Source: Neodontobutis hainanensis
Taxonomy: Eukaryota; Chordata; Actinopteri; Gobiiformes; Odontobutidae
Direction of reading: 5' to 3'
DNA length: 64,000 nt
Assembly: GCA_024349245.1 (NCBI GenBank)
Contig: JALDNG010001387.1
Location: forward strand, 1-64,000
Shown: positions 28,367 to 41,800 of the stretch, in pieces
Layout: the number at the start of each line of letters is the position of its first letter
Numbering within the stretch: the first letter of the stretch is position 1
The notes under the pieces: generated by a model
Database searches by the model: none
Told to the model about the DNA's origin: nothing
The model's input: only the letters and a program-made list of their open reading frames with translations
Translations under genes and position numbers: made by a program

Positions 28367-29186
28367 AGAAATCGTTTCAAGATTCAAAATTTAATCACGA
28401 TGACGAATGTGCAGATTATTTATCTGAGCCAAAATAATCAGTTCATAGTCAGAGAGATATGACCACTCCCACAGACGATAAATTTATTGATAAAATAGTT
28501 TCTTCTTCTATATTTAATTTACGGATACGCTAGACTCCGAAGGATGTGTTATCAACGATACATCTCACCGTTAACTTAATGATTTAAAGAGAAGAAAAGA
28601 AAATTCGTCGCACGATTTATCTTTTTCATCCGGTTTAATAACCGAAATAAAGCAAAAGTTAACTTCACACCGGCAAGTTAAAACTGAACCTGTAAGGGAA
28701 ACTACAGAAATGGCCAAAAAAAAGTAGGAAATATATCGCAGATAAATCTTTCAAAGAAATTTTATAAGCTAGATAAAGGTGAAAAATCGTCAGAAAAATC
28801 GATGATGAATTCGGTGAGTACATTTGATCAAATAAATATCATTAGGTTTTTGATACATTTAAAAAATTGATGAAATAAACGTCAAAAATATATTCTTAAA
28901 ATTTGATAAAAATCTAAATTTAAAGAGAATCAAAGTGCCAAATATGATCAAAGATACGTCCACCTGTATCAGCCGACATATCATCTCGATGATTTATTTC
29001 CACAATTGATCTCTGGATACTCCCAAATCGAAAAATGTCTGTCTCATCACGAACCTAATATATTTGTAAGAATACTATCTGGCATTTTTTTTGTTTTACA
29101 TACTGAAGTATGAAATTTTTCCCAACACGATCAGAAATTCCAATATTTATATGGCCGATATCGAGAAATATTTGTATACCTCCTGA
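28367..29186 (+). CDS. multi-exon gene with frameshifts, unknown product
   Basis: The first exon, 28367-28813, ends at a consensus donor GTGAGT. Exon 28928-29065 (46 codons) ends at GTAAGA. A 43-nt intron follows, then exon 29109-29186, which ends in TGA. Phases are 0/0. The second exon is clearly coding (YDQRYVHLYQPTYHLDDLFP, IEKCLSHHEPNIF), and the third continues YEIFPNTIRNSNIYMADIEKY. The first exon is damaged: TAA at 28435, TAA at 28572, a frame change near 28515 and another at the A8 run 28716-28723. Between the breaks it reads hydrophilic sequence, including RQVKTEPVRETTEMA, a psi-K-x-E motif like those in the protein at 52.3-53.3 kb. It is either a pseudogene or a live gene with assembly errors. 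No domain recognised. Confidence 0.5.
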
Positions 29187-29304
29187 ATAAAAATAACACA
29201 ATATATGTCAAGGGAAGGAAGATAAAAGCTTATGTGGTTTATCATATATGTTTCGAAACTGGTATTGATTACTTTGTTTTTAATTTCTGACAAGTATCTT
29301 TCAG

Positions 29305-29420
29305 TTTTACAAATGATTTGTCGTCAAGCGTTACGTTACAGTGAATTATGCAAATTATCCATGTCAATCATTCATGATGGGTTCCTTGAAAAGTTTGAAT
29401 ACGCGAAACAGTTTACTTAA
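29305..29420 (+). CDS. possible terminal exon, unknown
   Basis: After a good acceptor (TATCTTTCAG at 29304), two bases complete a codon and the reading LQMICRQALRYSELCKLSMS continues for 37 residues to TAA at 29418. The start requires an upstream exon ending in phase 1. The preceding exon at 29109-29186 does not provide that, so the link is unresolved. The upstream ATG at 29244 in the same frame would add a hydrophobic lead (MWFIIYVSKLVLITLFLIS), which looks more like intron than protein. Confidence 0.35.
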
Positions 29421-30299
29421 AGTATCGTTGTTAATTTTCAACTTATGAAGATGAAAGACATGCATTATATGCACAGGTTAATAAATATTTTGAATTTGAT
29501 GAAAGTTCATGAGGAAACATAAATTTATTTAATGTTGATCAGAAATTAAAAGTTAAATGTTTTTGATGTTTTCAGTTACTAATGTGATATTGTAAAATAT
29601 CATATGTGACAATCATGTAAAATTTTTTTCATTATAGAATTATCGTTATCCCTTTTACAAATTATCAATATGTATATTTGTATCATTAAATAAGGTCTAC
29701 AAAAGTCAAAAATTGTGAATGATCATCATTTGTATATTGTATAATTCAGAATTAATTTTTTATTTATATTTTGATTATTTAAATTGTCAGTAGATTTTTA
29801 AATCAGATATCTGTAATATCTGTTGAAGTCAAAGTTAATCTGAATTAGTATTTCAAGAATAATTTGTTTTACTTTTGTTTTCAACAAAGATTGAACGATA
29901 AAATTTGTAACATACCAGAATTGTTAAATATTGCAGAGCCTGCGCCATCAAACAAATATCTGAGAATTAACTTTAATTTCTTTTTGATTCAAAAAGAAAT
30001 CTTTTTTGATTATTTTTTGTTCACATAGCGTATTTTTATAATTTTATAATCTTTTGTAAATATTAAAATCTTTAGGTTTATGTAAGAATTTTAAAGTTCA
30101 CATGAATATTTAACATTATTATTCCGAAATTATATCGACATCAAAAATATACCTGTTATTTTCTAAATTATCTTAAATAGTAAAATTAACACTTTTTTGT
30201 TTTTGCTACTTTATTACATTGCCTGAATGAAAACAAGTATAATCTTCTGAAAGTGATACGATGAAAATAATGTTCTGATGTTTGTAAAGCGTTTCTTCA
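29421..30299. other. AT-rich spacer
   Basis: Nothing supportable was seen. The RT palm expected upstream of the relic that follows is not recognisable here, so that relic is probably truncated. Confidence 0.4.
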
Positions 30300-31650
30300 A
30301 GGTTTGAGTTCTTTTCTTTCATCTAGATTTATCTACTGTCCAAATTTAACTATAGATCGGATCGCATTATTGTTTATCTATAAACGTATGTTGTAATATG
30401 AGTCATACTCAGAAGTTATTTGAAAATAATCTGCGTACACTTGGGTTTAAATTTGGCGTGCCTGGAAAGACGACGAAATTCATATCTATAGATTATATTT
30501 ATCAGTTTTATCAAAAATATAAAGTGATTTGTTGTTATAAGTGTTTAAAGTGTGAATCACAGTCGATCACTGTAAAATCACTCAAAAAGATACAGTATAA
30601 TTGTTATATGGGAGAATACATGTAATATTTAAAATCTAAATTCAGAAAGCAGGTCTTCCTCCTCAATTACTTTGGAAGATACTGATGCTTCAGACTTGTC
30701 CGCTGTTATGTATATTTATACTTTTCGAATACCCGAATCTCTATTGATAGATTTAATTGTCAAATACTCATCGTCTCTTTTCGTTATACCCAAAAATTTT
30801 AAAAATATTAAAAAGCAGAACAGAGGATATATGATTTTTAAATAGGTTTGTCAAGCAACCATACAATGAGAACAATGCACAAAGGAAAAGATTTATCAGG
30901 AGGTATTCGTGTGATTAAATCTGTGTATAATATTCTTAATTTATGATATGGGAATAGAGAGCACATAATTTTGATGAGCCATAATGGACACATTCTTATT
31001 AATGATATCTTAAGAAGTGTGTTAGTACCATTTACTAGATGCCTTTTAAGCATGGTAAAAGATGTTGTAACGGAACTTTTTATCACTTCATTAATCTGCT
31101 TGTTTACTAGAACGAACGAACATATGTATTGTAAATATCTTCACTAAATCATCGTTCTCATGCTGTATGAATGGATACCTAGGTATACGACTTCTGTTTT
31201 CAAGGATTCCTTAATATCTTTAGTTCAACAATAATCTTCAGAAAATACAATATTCGGTTGTTATTTGCATTAAAATCATGTCTTATATCAAAAGATCACC
31301 AAATTCAATGTTACCAAAGAAAACATGGATAGTGTACTTTTCAAAAATGAACTCTTTCAATATCAAAAGCCTCATATGTTTTGATTGGTATCAATTTCAT
31401 AAAATCATTAAATATAAAACGAAGCTTATGAGGCTTCTCGGAATTATGTGTCGAGGGTATCGTTAAAAAGATTTCCATCCTCACGATAGAATATAAATGC
31501 ATTTGAGATATTCATCACTCTAAATAAAATAACAACTGCTCAGAACGAAAAGATTGAAAGATTAATGATATTTTCCTCAATTTGTTTTCAAATATAGCTT
31601 ATTATTTCTTTTATCATAGCAGAATATGTTTTTTACTGTGAGCAATATAA
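30300..31650 (+). pseudogene. Ty3/gypsy pol relic (RT end, RNase H, integrase)
   Basis: In order on the plus strand: remains of the RT active-site region and then, from 30398, LRTLGFKFGVP...ISIDYI, matching the RT segment after the catalytic motif where elements read L..LGF.L...KC.F....I.YLGH. Near 30700 LEDTDASDLSAVM matches the first RNase H motif (TDAS). Near 30980 ILMSHNGHI...FTRCLLSMVKDVV...ITSLICLF matches the integrase zinc-binding HHCC region, with one H-H pair kept. Near 31545 TTAQNEKIERLMI matches the integrase segment around the last acid. Frames change near 30625 and 30842, and there is a TGA near 30945. It is more decayed than the Tc1 copy, and no LTRs were found. Individual domain matches are weak; their order is convincing. 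Confidence 0.55.
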
Positions 31651-31886
31651 ATAAGCACGAGACAAAGCAAGAGAAATTATTTCAAAGGGATGACAATTCA
31701 AGAAACCATCACTTCCAAATCATTATACTGATGGAAATAATCAACTTTATTCAAGCAAAAAATAATTTTTTTGATAAAGTTACAAAACTTTTAAAATACA
31801 CATTTTCGAAAACTTTATAATTTCGTAGGGTTTAAAACACCTTTATATAAAATTCGCTAATTATTCTGATGCAACATTTCATAACG

Positions 31887-32148
31887 TCAGATTGAATGAG
31901 AGTTATCTTCCGCGCCAAAAAGTGCAGAAAAACATCGACTTGAACTTTTGATCTGAGCTTCAATGTTAAATATTTCACAAGAATCAGCGAAACTAGCCTT
32001 TTAATGATATGATCAATACAAATTAATTTACGTTTCCTTAAACATGTCATATTCAACTTCCACCTAAAACAAAAATATATTTAACAAAATTTATGATACA
32101 TAGGACCATTCTAAGGTAAGAGATAATGTAGTGCTATGTGCTTTATCA
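31887..32148 (-). CDS. 3' part of a spliced gene, unknown product
   Basis: Three exons join in perfect phase. Exon 32148-32100 (after TGTGTTTGCAG) reads DKAHSTTLSLTLEWSY. Exon 32063-32032 (after TTGTTTTAG) reads VEVEYDMFKE plus two bases. Exon 31992-31887 supplies the third base and reads FADSCEIFNIEAQIK...SALFGAEDNSHSI to TGA. The introns are 36 and 39 nt, about as short as spliceosomal introns get in animals. A 74-codon open frame over 31832-32056 in another register is a decoy created by the same DNA. No family recognised, and the 5' exons were not found. Phase agreement and residue composition make this one of the better models here. Confidence 0.55.
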
Positions 32149-35100
32149 CTGCAAACACACAAATAAACTGCGATACGAATTGCTTGTAATATTAATTTTT
32201 ATAATTTTAAGCGTTCTCCTTAATTCACAGAATGGGATGTAATTTATTTTTATTTTGATATCATCAGGATATTTAACCATGATTTCAAAAATATAAATTA
32301 AAAATTTACATTACTCTTAAACTGAATAAAATAAAACCATAAAATCAGTTTCGGCTTAAAAATATAAAGGATATTTCATGCGCGAAATATGACTCGTTAC
32401 TCATTCACGTTCATATGTATTCACTAATTACAGATTCACTCTCTAAATATTTGTGAACGAAAAATTTATATTGCAAATAACGCACATTTACCTATGTGCT
32501 TTAAATATACTCTGGATAATTTACAAAAATATTGTTCCAAATTTAATCTGTTCAAACAAAGGTAATAAAGTTCAAAATAACATTTCGAACATCGAAAGTC
32601 GTGGCAAAAATCTAAACATGTAAATAATTACAAATATAACTGTATTTTAAATAATATAAATTATCCTTAAGAATATTAATGTCAAAATATAAAGTTTTAT
32701 TAACTTCAAAAATTAATATTTACAAATATGAATGATACCATATGTTTTGAAAATTTTATTTGATTATAATTCTTGTTATTATGATAAAACCTAAATTATA
32801 ATAAATTCATAGATTTCTGATATTCTCCAGGATTATTCGGATTACTTCATTGATAAATATATCATAAATTTTAACATAATTATCTGCCATAATTCTTTGA
32901 CTGGCTGTCTTTTAATCAATTTATTTTGATGTGTCGTAACTAGATATTTAAATAACTCAGGAAAGTTTTTAGTTATGTCCATATCTGGATTAAAATTAAA
33001 GAACAACTCTTGTTTTTATTTTTTGTTAAAACTGATAACTATATCACATTAGCTTGAATGATAGAGACATGGTTACATTTTTATATCTATGGTTTTATCT
33101 AATGATTACTCTTTTAATTCAATCACTTTCTAAGTATATATATACAGAACATAATATAATATTTTTAACGATAAATGTGATATCTCAATTTACGTATTAT
33201 GATTCTATAAAGTCTAAACACTTCGAAAAGAGTGTAAATTTTGTCGAATATAATTTTTATTTTAATCAAAAATTTTTAATGATTATTTAGGGGATTCACT
33301 GCCGAGTTAATAATTCACAGCCACAGAATAAAATATTTTAAGAAATATCAAATTAGTTATTTTTCTACAAATAACTGATTAAAATATTTGAAAATAACGC
33401 ACTTTTCATTTTATACATATATCATCTTTTTAAAATTTTAAAATCTACTTTTTTTCTTTTGTTGCATCTATTTTATAGTAACAATGCATCAAAACAATAT
33501 CAGAATTTTTATTAAAATATATATCATTTTTTAAATAGGTTAACTAAAAATATATCTGTTATCAATTTTTGCTTAACATGTGTTTTCAGAATTTGAAATA
33601 TTTACATTTTTATTTCTCGTACTATATAGAAATATAAAGGATATATCGTCTCAATAATATTTTCGTTATTTAATAAATTATTTTGAAAATATTTTATTTG
33701 GACATTTATATTCACAGATAATTTATATTTTTGAAAATGATCTTCATATTTATCTTGTATTGAATTTAAGAGTTTGTTATCATTCATAAATTGTTTCGAT
33801 AAGTTTAACTCCATTAAATTGTTATGATATGAAAAGAAAAAATTTTTAAATAAATGTTTGAACAAGATCTTCATATAATGTCTATTAACCTGATCAAATA
33901 AATCATAATATGAGATGCTTTTATAAAAATAAATCCGTAAATCGAAAGGAATATATTTTGGTTATATCATCTTTATTTTATATATTTATAAAAATCATAA
34001 TGAATTATATTTTTAATACGATAAATATAATTTTTGAAATTTTATTATTCAAAATATTTAATAACTTATAAATAAATCATGATTTTTTATGCGAATAGAT
34101 TTGAAATAATCTCAAAATAAAAAAATAATAAAAATTCTTAGTTAACCATTAAATGTCAAACTATCTGTATTTAAATGAAAATGAATTTGTAACTGAATGA
34201 ATCGAAGTATTTTAATATTGACAAATTAATTTTTGATACTTTACGTGGATAGAAATAAAAATACCCAACATTTTGTAACTTACATTAATTGATCAATTTA
34301 AACGTGATCTCTAAACATAGAAAAGATATAAAAGTAATGTTCGTAAAACTCTAAAACTTGAGTTTATTATTATATGAGATATAATGATGAAAAAGATTGA
34401 ATCAATGCCTTACTTCTTATCATTTCTCTTCCTTCATTTATATATTTATCTATTTTAAATAGCCATAAAAATATTTTATAGAAAATGAATTTTTTAAATA
34501 ACTTCACTGAAAATATATAAATCATATTTATCTTTTTTTATTTAAGGAATTAAAAAAAATATATACAAAATCCAGTAATTATTTTTAGTAAATAAATTAA
34601 GTTAATTGCTTGTGACTATTGTTCTCATAGATGAATATGTATCATTTTTTATCTAAAAATTAGTTTGAGTGAATGTCGATATATATTAACTCAATAAATA
34701 GACATCAATATTTTGAAAATAAATAAATTAAAGCCTTTAAATAAAATATGCGCAAGTGAAAAGAAATGAATTTTATAAATCTGCGTACATAAATTTTATA
34801 AAATATGACTTGATTAATTTTAAAAAATGTACAAAAATTTTGAACTCAGAAATATTTAAACTGTTTAAATATTCGCACGTTAATTTTATGTTAAAAATTT
34901 TTGGCATTGCATGTATCAATTGTTAAAATATATCAGTTTTTTTTGATTTAATAAAACAGCAATATGTCATACATGCTACCTAGACATTTATTATTTTTAT
35001 ATCAATTTCATTTTTAAGTACATTTTTATCAAAAAAAGTGGGGTACATTTTAACTATGAGACCTATAACAAAAATGATAGTTATATATCTTTTAAATGGT

Positions 35101-38100
35101 CAATAAAAAGAAATCAGGATCAAATTGTTGAGTATTTTATGTGAATGTAATTATTTATTTAATAAGTTCATAAATTTTTTTCCATTTATCTGCAGTTTGA
35201 AGGAGCAAATCTTAGCGTTATCAGATGAAAATATAATTTTTCATTCATAGAAATAATAAATGTCACTTTTTGAATAATCCACGAATGAATGAAAAAATTT
35301 TAATTTTCAATGTTAAAATAAAAGATATTTTTTGATTGAAAATATAAAAAAAATTATTTGACTAATGATATTTGTAAATAGCAATTTAAACTATTTTAAA
35401 ATACTAGTACTGCCAGACCTTAAATATCAATAAATTTTTCCTAACTAAAAACAAAATATATTGTTAAAAAAAGTGCTACTTTTATTATTCAAAATTCAAA
35501 TAAAATATTTAATTGAAGTGGCTTATTAATATACACATAAATGAATATTAATTTATTACCATAAAATAATTTACGAAATTAGATACTGAATATACATCTT
35601 AAGAGAAACATAATGTATCAAATACTTGAATATCAACTAAATTTTAAAAAGGAAGAGTCAGAAAACTCGCCGTTTGAAACAATCTGAAAATTAAGTTAAA
35701 TAAAAGTTATTTAACTTAAATTAAGTCTTTATATTAGAAGTCATAATGTTCAAACATTCTTAAATATATTGATGATTTTAAAAATTTCGATTTTTATAAT
35801 AGATAAATTTATGATTGAATAACATCCAAAATTAAAAACATGAGTAGTTTGAACAAGATGTCGAAGTTATAGAAAATCAAAACACTCATATTAAATCGAT
35901 TAAATGTTTTATAATATTTTATAAAGTAATTTATATGCGTTCTGTTTGCTTTTTTTAATATACATGATATTTTAATCTTTTATCTATTCTGAATTAAAAA
36001 ATTTTTAATATTATTTTATATTTTGCCAGTTAAAACATAATAAAGGAAATTTCTTTATCGAATGAATAATATACTATTACCCGAAATAGGTTTATTAACT
36101 CAATTAATGAATGATTGGAACAACAAACTTACTATTATAAACAATTATCTAAGAATATGTGTTGATTAATTCTTTTATTTTGAAACGATCAATATAATTA
36201 AATGAAATCCGACAAAAGCTGATAATGCGGTTCATGTTATTAAGTTTTTTTGAATATTAACATGGTTGTTTTAATAAATATTGAATTTCAATAATCTTAA
36301 TTATTGATATTTTATAAAATGATAAATTTGAAAAAATATCATATTTTAAAATATATGTATTTGAATATGAATATTTAATTTATAAATATATTTCATTAAA
36401 TAAAAAAATATTTATCTAAATATATGAGTATTTGAAATTGTAAGGTAAAAATAGATATTTAATTGATATTATCAAAAATTTATGTTTCAAGGGTACACAA
36501 AGTTGAGATTTTATCAATTATATAATCGTAACATGTAAATTTTGAGATTAATTCCAAAATACTTTAATTATTCCAAAATATTGAAATATTTTTGCCTTTA
36601 TTTAACTCTCTTAATTTATCATTAATCATATTAATTTATTTTATATATCACGAATCCTCACGAATACTTATATCGTATTTATCTTACAAAAATTTTTTTA
36701 TGATTTATATATTGACAGAAAATCATATATTATTAATTATTAAATAATTAAATTTACAATAAGTTGTAATTCGAGCATATCACTGTTGGTTTTAAACTAA
36801 AATGACAATTTTTAAATTGAGATTATAAATATAATTTTGTCATTTATTTAGAGGTAGTTTTTCATTTTAACTTATCATATAAATATTTAAAAATAATATT
36901 CAAAATAAAATCGAATTCGAATGAAAACATTAGGCATTAGTTTAACATTTTTAACTTTAATTTTAATTAATCAAAACATTCGAGGATTTCTTATAAAAAA
37001 AGATTTTTTTAATCATTAATATTGAATGTATAACGCAAGATAATACCCAATCATGTTTAATTCACGATTTATTTTTTTATGAGAAATATTCAAAATGATT
37101 ATCTCCTGATGAGTTAAACAGATAAATATTTAAATAATTTTGAAATAATAAATACGACTTTTCGTTATATTTCAATTTAATAGTTTATAAATAGTGAGAT
37201 TAATAACTCTTGTTTATTTATGATTATCTACATACCTCACTAAATATAACCATTAAAAATATTTAACTTTGAAATATTTAATTGTCTGAAGCCAAGAAAA
37301 AATAACTTGAGACATAACTTTGATAAATATTTCTTAAATGATCAAATATTTAAGTTAAAAACTAAATATTTTTATGATTACAGAATTTTAAAATACCACA
37401 TTTTATTTGGGTTATGGACATAAATTAATCTATAATTAAATAAAAAATCTGTTCAAACACAAGAATTGTATTGATTTAACAAACTTCAGCTGAAATCTTA
37501 TTGATATCCGATTTAATACAATTTCTTTGAAATATATTAAAAATCATTATTTGATTCAAGTGAAAATAAATAAAAATTAAGAAAAATCTTATCTTCGCAG
37601 TCTGCAAGCAAATACCATAAGTTAGTGTTTATAAAACCTCTAAAAACATAAATAAAATTCTCAGCGCTTACATAGCAGTATTGTTATCCTTCAAACCATT
37701 TATTATTGAGGTTTAATGAAGAAAAAATATTAATATAAATTTAAAAATCATATATGGTTGTTATTATTATTGATTAATGTAATACTAAATTGAGAATAAT
37801 GTTTATCTTGTCAATCTTTGATCAATATTAGCCTAATTTATAGAGAATAAAAATTTGATGATAGAACATTAGATAAACATAAAATCTCGAATAAAAACGT
37901 TTTTTGTTTTTATAAACAAAATATAATAAATTATCTTAACATTCTAACGATTTAAAAGTTATAAAACAACTTTGATATTTCTTTTATTCCGATAAAAATC
38001 GAAATAAAATGTGTTAAAACATAATTTTTCATTTCGTTTATTCAAAGATATGTACTTAAAGTCAATGTTAAAATTTATTTTATTTCCTTCGAAAAAGAAT

Positions 38101-38340
38101 AAAGTTACTAAAATTTTCAGATTGAAATCTTTTGTAAACTTTTAAGCACAATTCGTGATTAAAAACAAAAATCATTTTACAGATTGCCAAAATGAACATA
38201 ATTTAAAAAAATAAATTGGTTAAATTTTTAATTCATAGAATATGTAGAGATACTAACAACTAGTAACAAAAAAATAAATTAAATAATGGTAATCTTAAAA
38301 ATGATCAAAAATAAATAAACGTATGACAAAGTATGGATGT
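32149..38340. other. long AT-rich interval, no supportable gene
   Basis: This is one of the most AT-rich parts of the window. Open frames at 33054-33290 (plus, 78 codons) and 33602-33874 (minus, 90 codons, N/K/L-rich) are no longer than expected by chance at this composition and have no splice or homology support. No repeats or RNA genes recognised. Confidence 0.5.
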
Positions 38341-38354
38341 GGACTTGAAAATTT

Positions 38355-38945
38355 ATGTTCGGTGAAGAATTAACTATTCTACAATATGAATTTGACACAA
38401 TGGAATTAGTTAAAGAATCTTTAGATAAACCAATGTTTTACATAAGAGACACTTTGATAACAGAGGAAAATAAAATAATGAAATTGAAGCTGCTGGACAT
38501 ATTATGCCATAGTTCTGGACTTCACAACCAGATGTCTGGTTCTGTCAAGCGGAAACCAGATTTAATCTTCAAGGAACCTCCAAAGATGAAACCAAGTTTT
38601 TTAACGTTTTTGGATCCCATGATGAAGAGACCACGAAATTTTTAAAAGCAATGCACCTTCATCCTCTAGAAACCAAAAATATGAAACACTGAAGAGACAG
38701 CTTTTAAAAGCATTTTATTTGACCTTTCAAGAGTGGGAAACACGTATTTTCGGCATATATTCTCTTTAGAAATGGAAACTGTGCTCCCTCTAAGACGACA
38801 TTGATGCCATCGCAGACCGGCATACAAGCTGTATTTTATTTGAAGAATTATACCTCTGAACGTGCCTGATGACATTTGATTCCAACTGGTTCAACAAAGG
38901 TTCTCAAAGATAAAAATTATTGCTTCACAAGTTGATTCTCGATGA
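38355..38945 (+). pseudogene. gag relic of the old Ty3 element
   Basis: An ATG-led frame at 38355 (96 codons) covers the first part. A second register carries the capsid-like signature SQPDVWFCQAETRFNLQG near 38518, matching SQPLVWFTQTEAQFNIRG of the young copy. Near 38811 HTSCILFEELYL gives a second match. Stops and shifts separate the blocks, and no intact zinc knuckle is left. Gag forms the particle that packages element RNA. Confidence 0.65.
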
Positions 38946-39149
38946 TAAGCGATAGAGAGCTTATCAGTTGAAAATAACTCTAGATGGACAGTAGAATCGT
39001 CCATTTCTAGGAAATAAAATCAAAGTCGAAAGTGGCTAAGACATTAGCTAGTTGTTATTTCATAAAAAATCGGTTAAAAAGGTATAAAGTGCATGAAATC
39101 ATGTTCTTCTTCAATTGAGGAAGAGACGAAACATTTGATTCACTCCGTG

Positions 39150-40310
39150 TCACCGTTCAGCCAAAAAGGAAACTTCTACATATTTGAGATAAAATATTTT
39201 GAATAGATTACTTTTAGGAATTGCAGTCGATATTAGTGTTTTTCCATCTTCATTCTGAAATAGACGAGACTAAAAATGCAAAAGTTTGCTTTTCATGTTA
39301 AACGGTAATACACTAACCCTAAAATGTCAAAGAAATTTAAATTAAGTTTAACAAAACGAACTTTTGTTGGCTTTCTTCGATCGCAGATCTACCCTACTTT
39401 ATAGTCACAGACAACTTTCTCCGAGCGAAAAAAATTACGGTATATCTTAAAAGATCAAGATTAGTCGAGATTTGAACATTTGCAAACCTTTCGTGTAAAT
39501 AAATCACTAAAATGAGCCTAAAAATTTATTTTCAATAACTGCCTATTAAATAGATATGAAAAATTATTCAACGAATATCCTTATATACTTGTCCTCAATT
39601 TTAAAAAATCAAATACAAAACATGAAATTAAATATTTGAAAACAATCAAATATTTTTCTGTTTGTGGACACGCCTAACGATTGTCTCCTGATAAACTTGC
39701 CAGCGCTTAAGCTGAATTTCATAAAATGTTGAAAATGCACATTTTTATTATATCTTACAATCCCTTGAAATAAATTTTTTATATGGTTCTTAAGAATACA
39801 CATGTTTGACTCAAAGTCAGAAATTGTTGGAGACAGAGAAGAAAAGGTATTGGATAGATATCCAACGCTATATATTCAAGAATTTTGAGGCTCTCTACTC
39901 TGTTCAAAGATGTGATGGATAATTTGATTGATACGAGGTTATAATTAAATAACTATAAACCTTGAAGAAGGGTTTTAAGACATCTGTAATTAATATATAT
40001 AAAATATTCGGATCCATGACAATGCTCTTGGGTCTGAGGAATTTAGCACAAACTTTTCCACGATTTATCGATACGTTGATGCAGGATCTAAAATTTGTGT
40101 TCGCTTATCTCCATGATATTTTGATTTTCAGTAGTTCAATTGAACAACACGTAGAATATTTTAGAGTTATTTTTCATGGACAGAGCAAGTACAGACTTAT
40201 ATTGTATTTAATAAAATGTATTTTCGGTAAAAATTTCAATTGATTTTCTAGGTTATAGAATATCCGACTCCTACATATTACCTAATCACGCCATTGTGTC
40301 CATCATGTGA
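39150..40310 (+). pseudogene. protease and reverse transcriptase relic
   Basis: A protease remnant lies near 39205-39420: the catalytic loop reads GIAVDISVFPSS where intact enzymes have DTG, so the active site is lost. The linker and RT entry follow at about 39545-39750 (KLFNEYPYILVLNFKK, LSPDKLAS). The best-preserved frame is 39962-40243, with GLRNLAQTFPRFIDTLMQDL and then FAYLHDILIFSSSIEQH. The YxDD active site has become YLHD, with one metal-binding aspartate changed to histidine. IDFLGYRISDS follows near 40240. The order and spacing are those of Ty3/gypsy RT. Confidence 0.75.
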
Positions 40311-41800
40311 AGATTTTAAAGGTCTCAATGACTCAAATTGTAAAAAGAATTCAATTTTCTACTCATCACTTTTTAACCTCCGCACGGTTCATACCATGAT
40401 TATTCTCCAAGAAGCGCAAAAATAAAAATATCATTCTATAAATTGATCCTCTAATATGTTAAAACCATTCCAAGAGGTAAAACTTGCTCTGTCCGAAACG
40501 ATATTGCAGAATCATACTAGGTAACAAACTGAATCCGAATTGTAAACTGACTCATATTCATCAGCTATCTGATCAATTCTTGAAGAGCTTATCGATTGTA
40601 TTTGACAATCTTTCTATGTTTTAAGTCAAAAGTTGCGAGCAAGAAAAGAAAATATTGCGCTTTCGATCGAATACTTCTGACTATTTACTTGTTTAATTTG
40701 AGACTTTCTCTTTAACCTTGAAGGACAAGACTAACTTTTCAAATGACTCAAATCAGCTAGGTTAAGCATTTTCAAAATCATAGATCCCTGGTTGAGTCGA
40801 TAACAACGACTTCTGTCCGCTATTTCGATGTATACATATAGCATCGAAAATATCTCCTGCATAAGCATTATCGGACATATGCATCTTCCATATCATCAAA
40901 AAGATTGATCCATGGCATTTTCTACGGATTGGATTTTTCTAAAATTGCAGAATAACAAAGAGCTGAAGGTTAGTTATCCAATTATTAACTAACGATTTCA
41001 AGTTTGTCAATCGTGACGACCATACATGGAGAAACTAACAAAAAAAAATAAAATGCGATTCATTAAATATCAGAAATAGACCTGTTTTTCCAAACCAAAT
41101 TCGAAGAGATTTTTTTCGAAAATATTCTTTCGCTCTCCCATCCCTTTGCCAAAGATACCCAAATATGATGTGTGATAAGTTTGTGTAAGATGGTATCAAA
41201 AAGATATAATGAACTGGGCTCTTTCAAGTTTAACTTTTCAAGCATCTAAGATTCAAAACTACAAAAGAGAATAGTTTTACAAAATTAATGAACTAAATAG
41301 AATGGTTTCACCGAAGGCACGTTGAGAAATTTAGACAACTTTCAGTTTAATACGAGTTTACGCACATTTTTACTGTCATTTGGAGTTTAACATCATTCAT
41401 GGAAGTCATACATTTGAAGAAAATTTCAGCATAGTTATGTATATAAGTATTTATATCGAATAAAGGATCAAGTTTTGGAGTACCAATGGTTTTTCTTTAT
41501 ATCGTAGAGTAAAACTCACTTTGAAATTATGCAAAATCTTGGCACATATCTCATGCACAAAAATTCACATAACTACTGCTTATCATCCTCAAGCAATCGA
41601 CCTGCTTGAATGATTGTATTGCACCTTAAAGCTTCCTTGAGAGCTAGATTCAATTGCATCAGTTAGAGCGATGGTCTCTTATGGATACTCTGAGAATAAC
41701 GACGGCTACACGCGTAGATCTCAACGTCTCGCATGCTGAACTAGTAAAACTCCTCTCTTGTGGTTATAGGTCAGTTTATACACAATCATCTCCAGAATAA
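40310..41800 (+). pseudogene. RNase H and integrase relic
   Basis: RNase H is marked near 40645 by RKYCAFDRILLTIYL, matching the family's R.YS.FDRELLAIY. Integrase follows: LSLSHPF near 41135 for the zinc-binding HH, AYHPQAIDLLE near 41578 for the segment holding the last acid, and HAELVKLL near 41730 matching SSAELVYG of the young copy. In-frame stops are frequent. The TGA after LLE falls where the young copy has arginine, consistent with CGA decaying to TGA. Confidence 0.65.

Noticed and set aside
30838..31086. 82-codon minus-strand open frame
   Set aside because: It is antisense to the integrase relic, whose plus-strand reading explains the sequence.
30900..31140. Phosphoglycerate kinase N-terminal domain
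   Set aside because: ILMSHNGHI resembles the kinase's VLMSHLGRP, but the following residues and the neighbouring RNase H-like and RT-like pieces fit a Ty3 integrase zinc region better.
33054..33290. 78-codon plus-strand open frame
   Set aside because: Chance length for this composition; residues follow A/T codons only.
33602..33874. 90-codon minus-strand open frame
   Set aside because: At this A/T content about one open frame of this length is expected by chance in 64 kb. It has no splice, motif or composition support.
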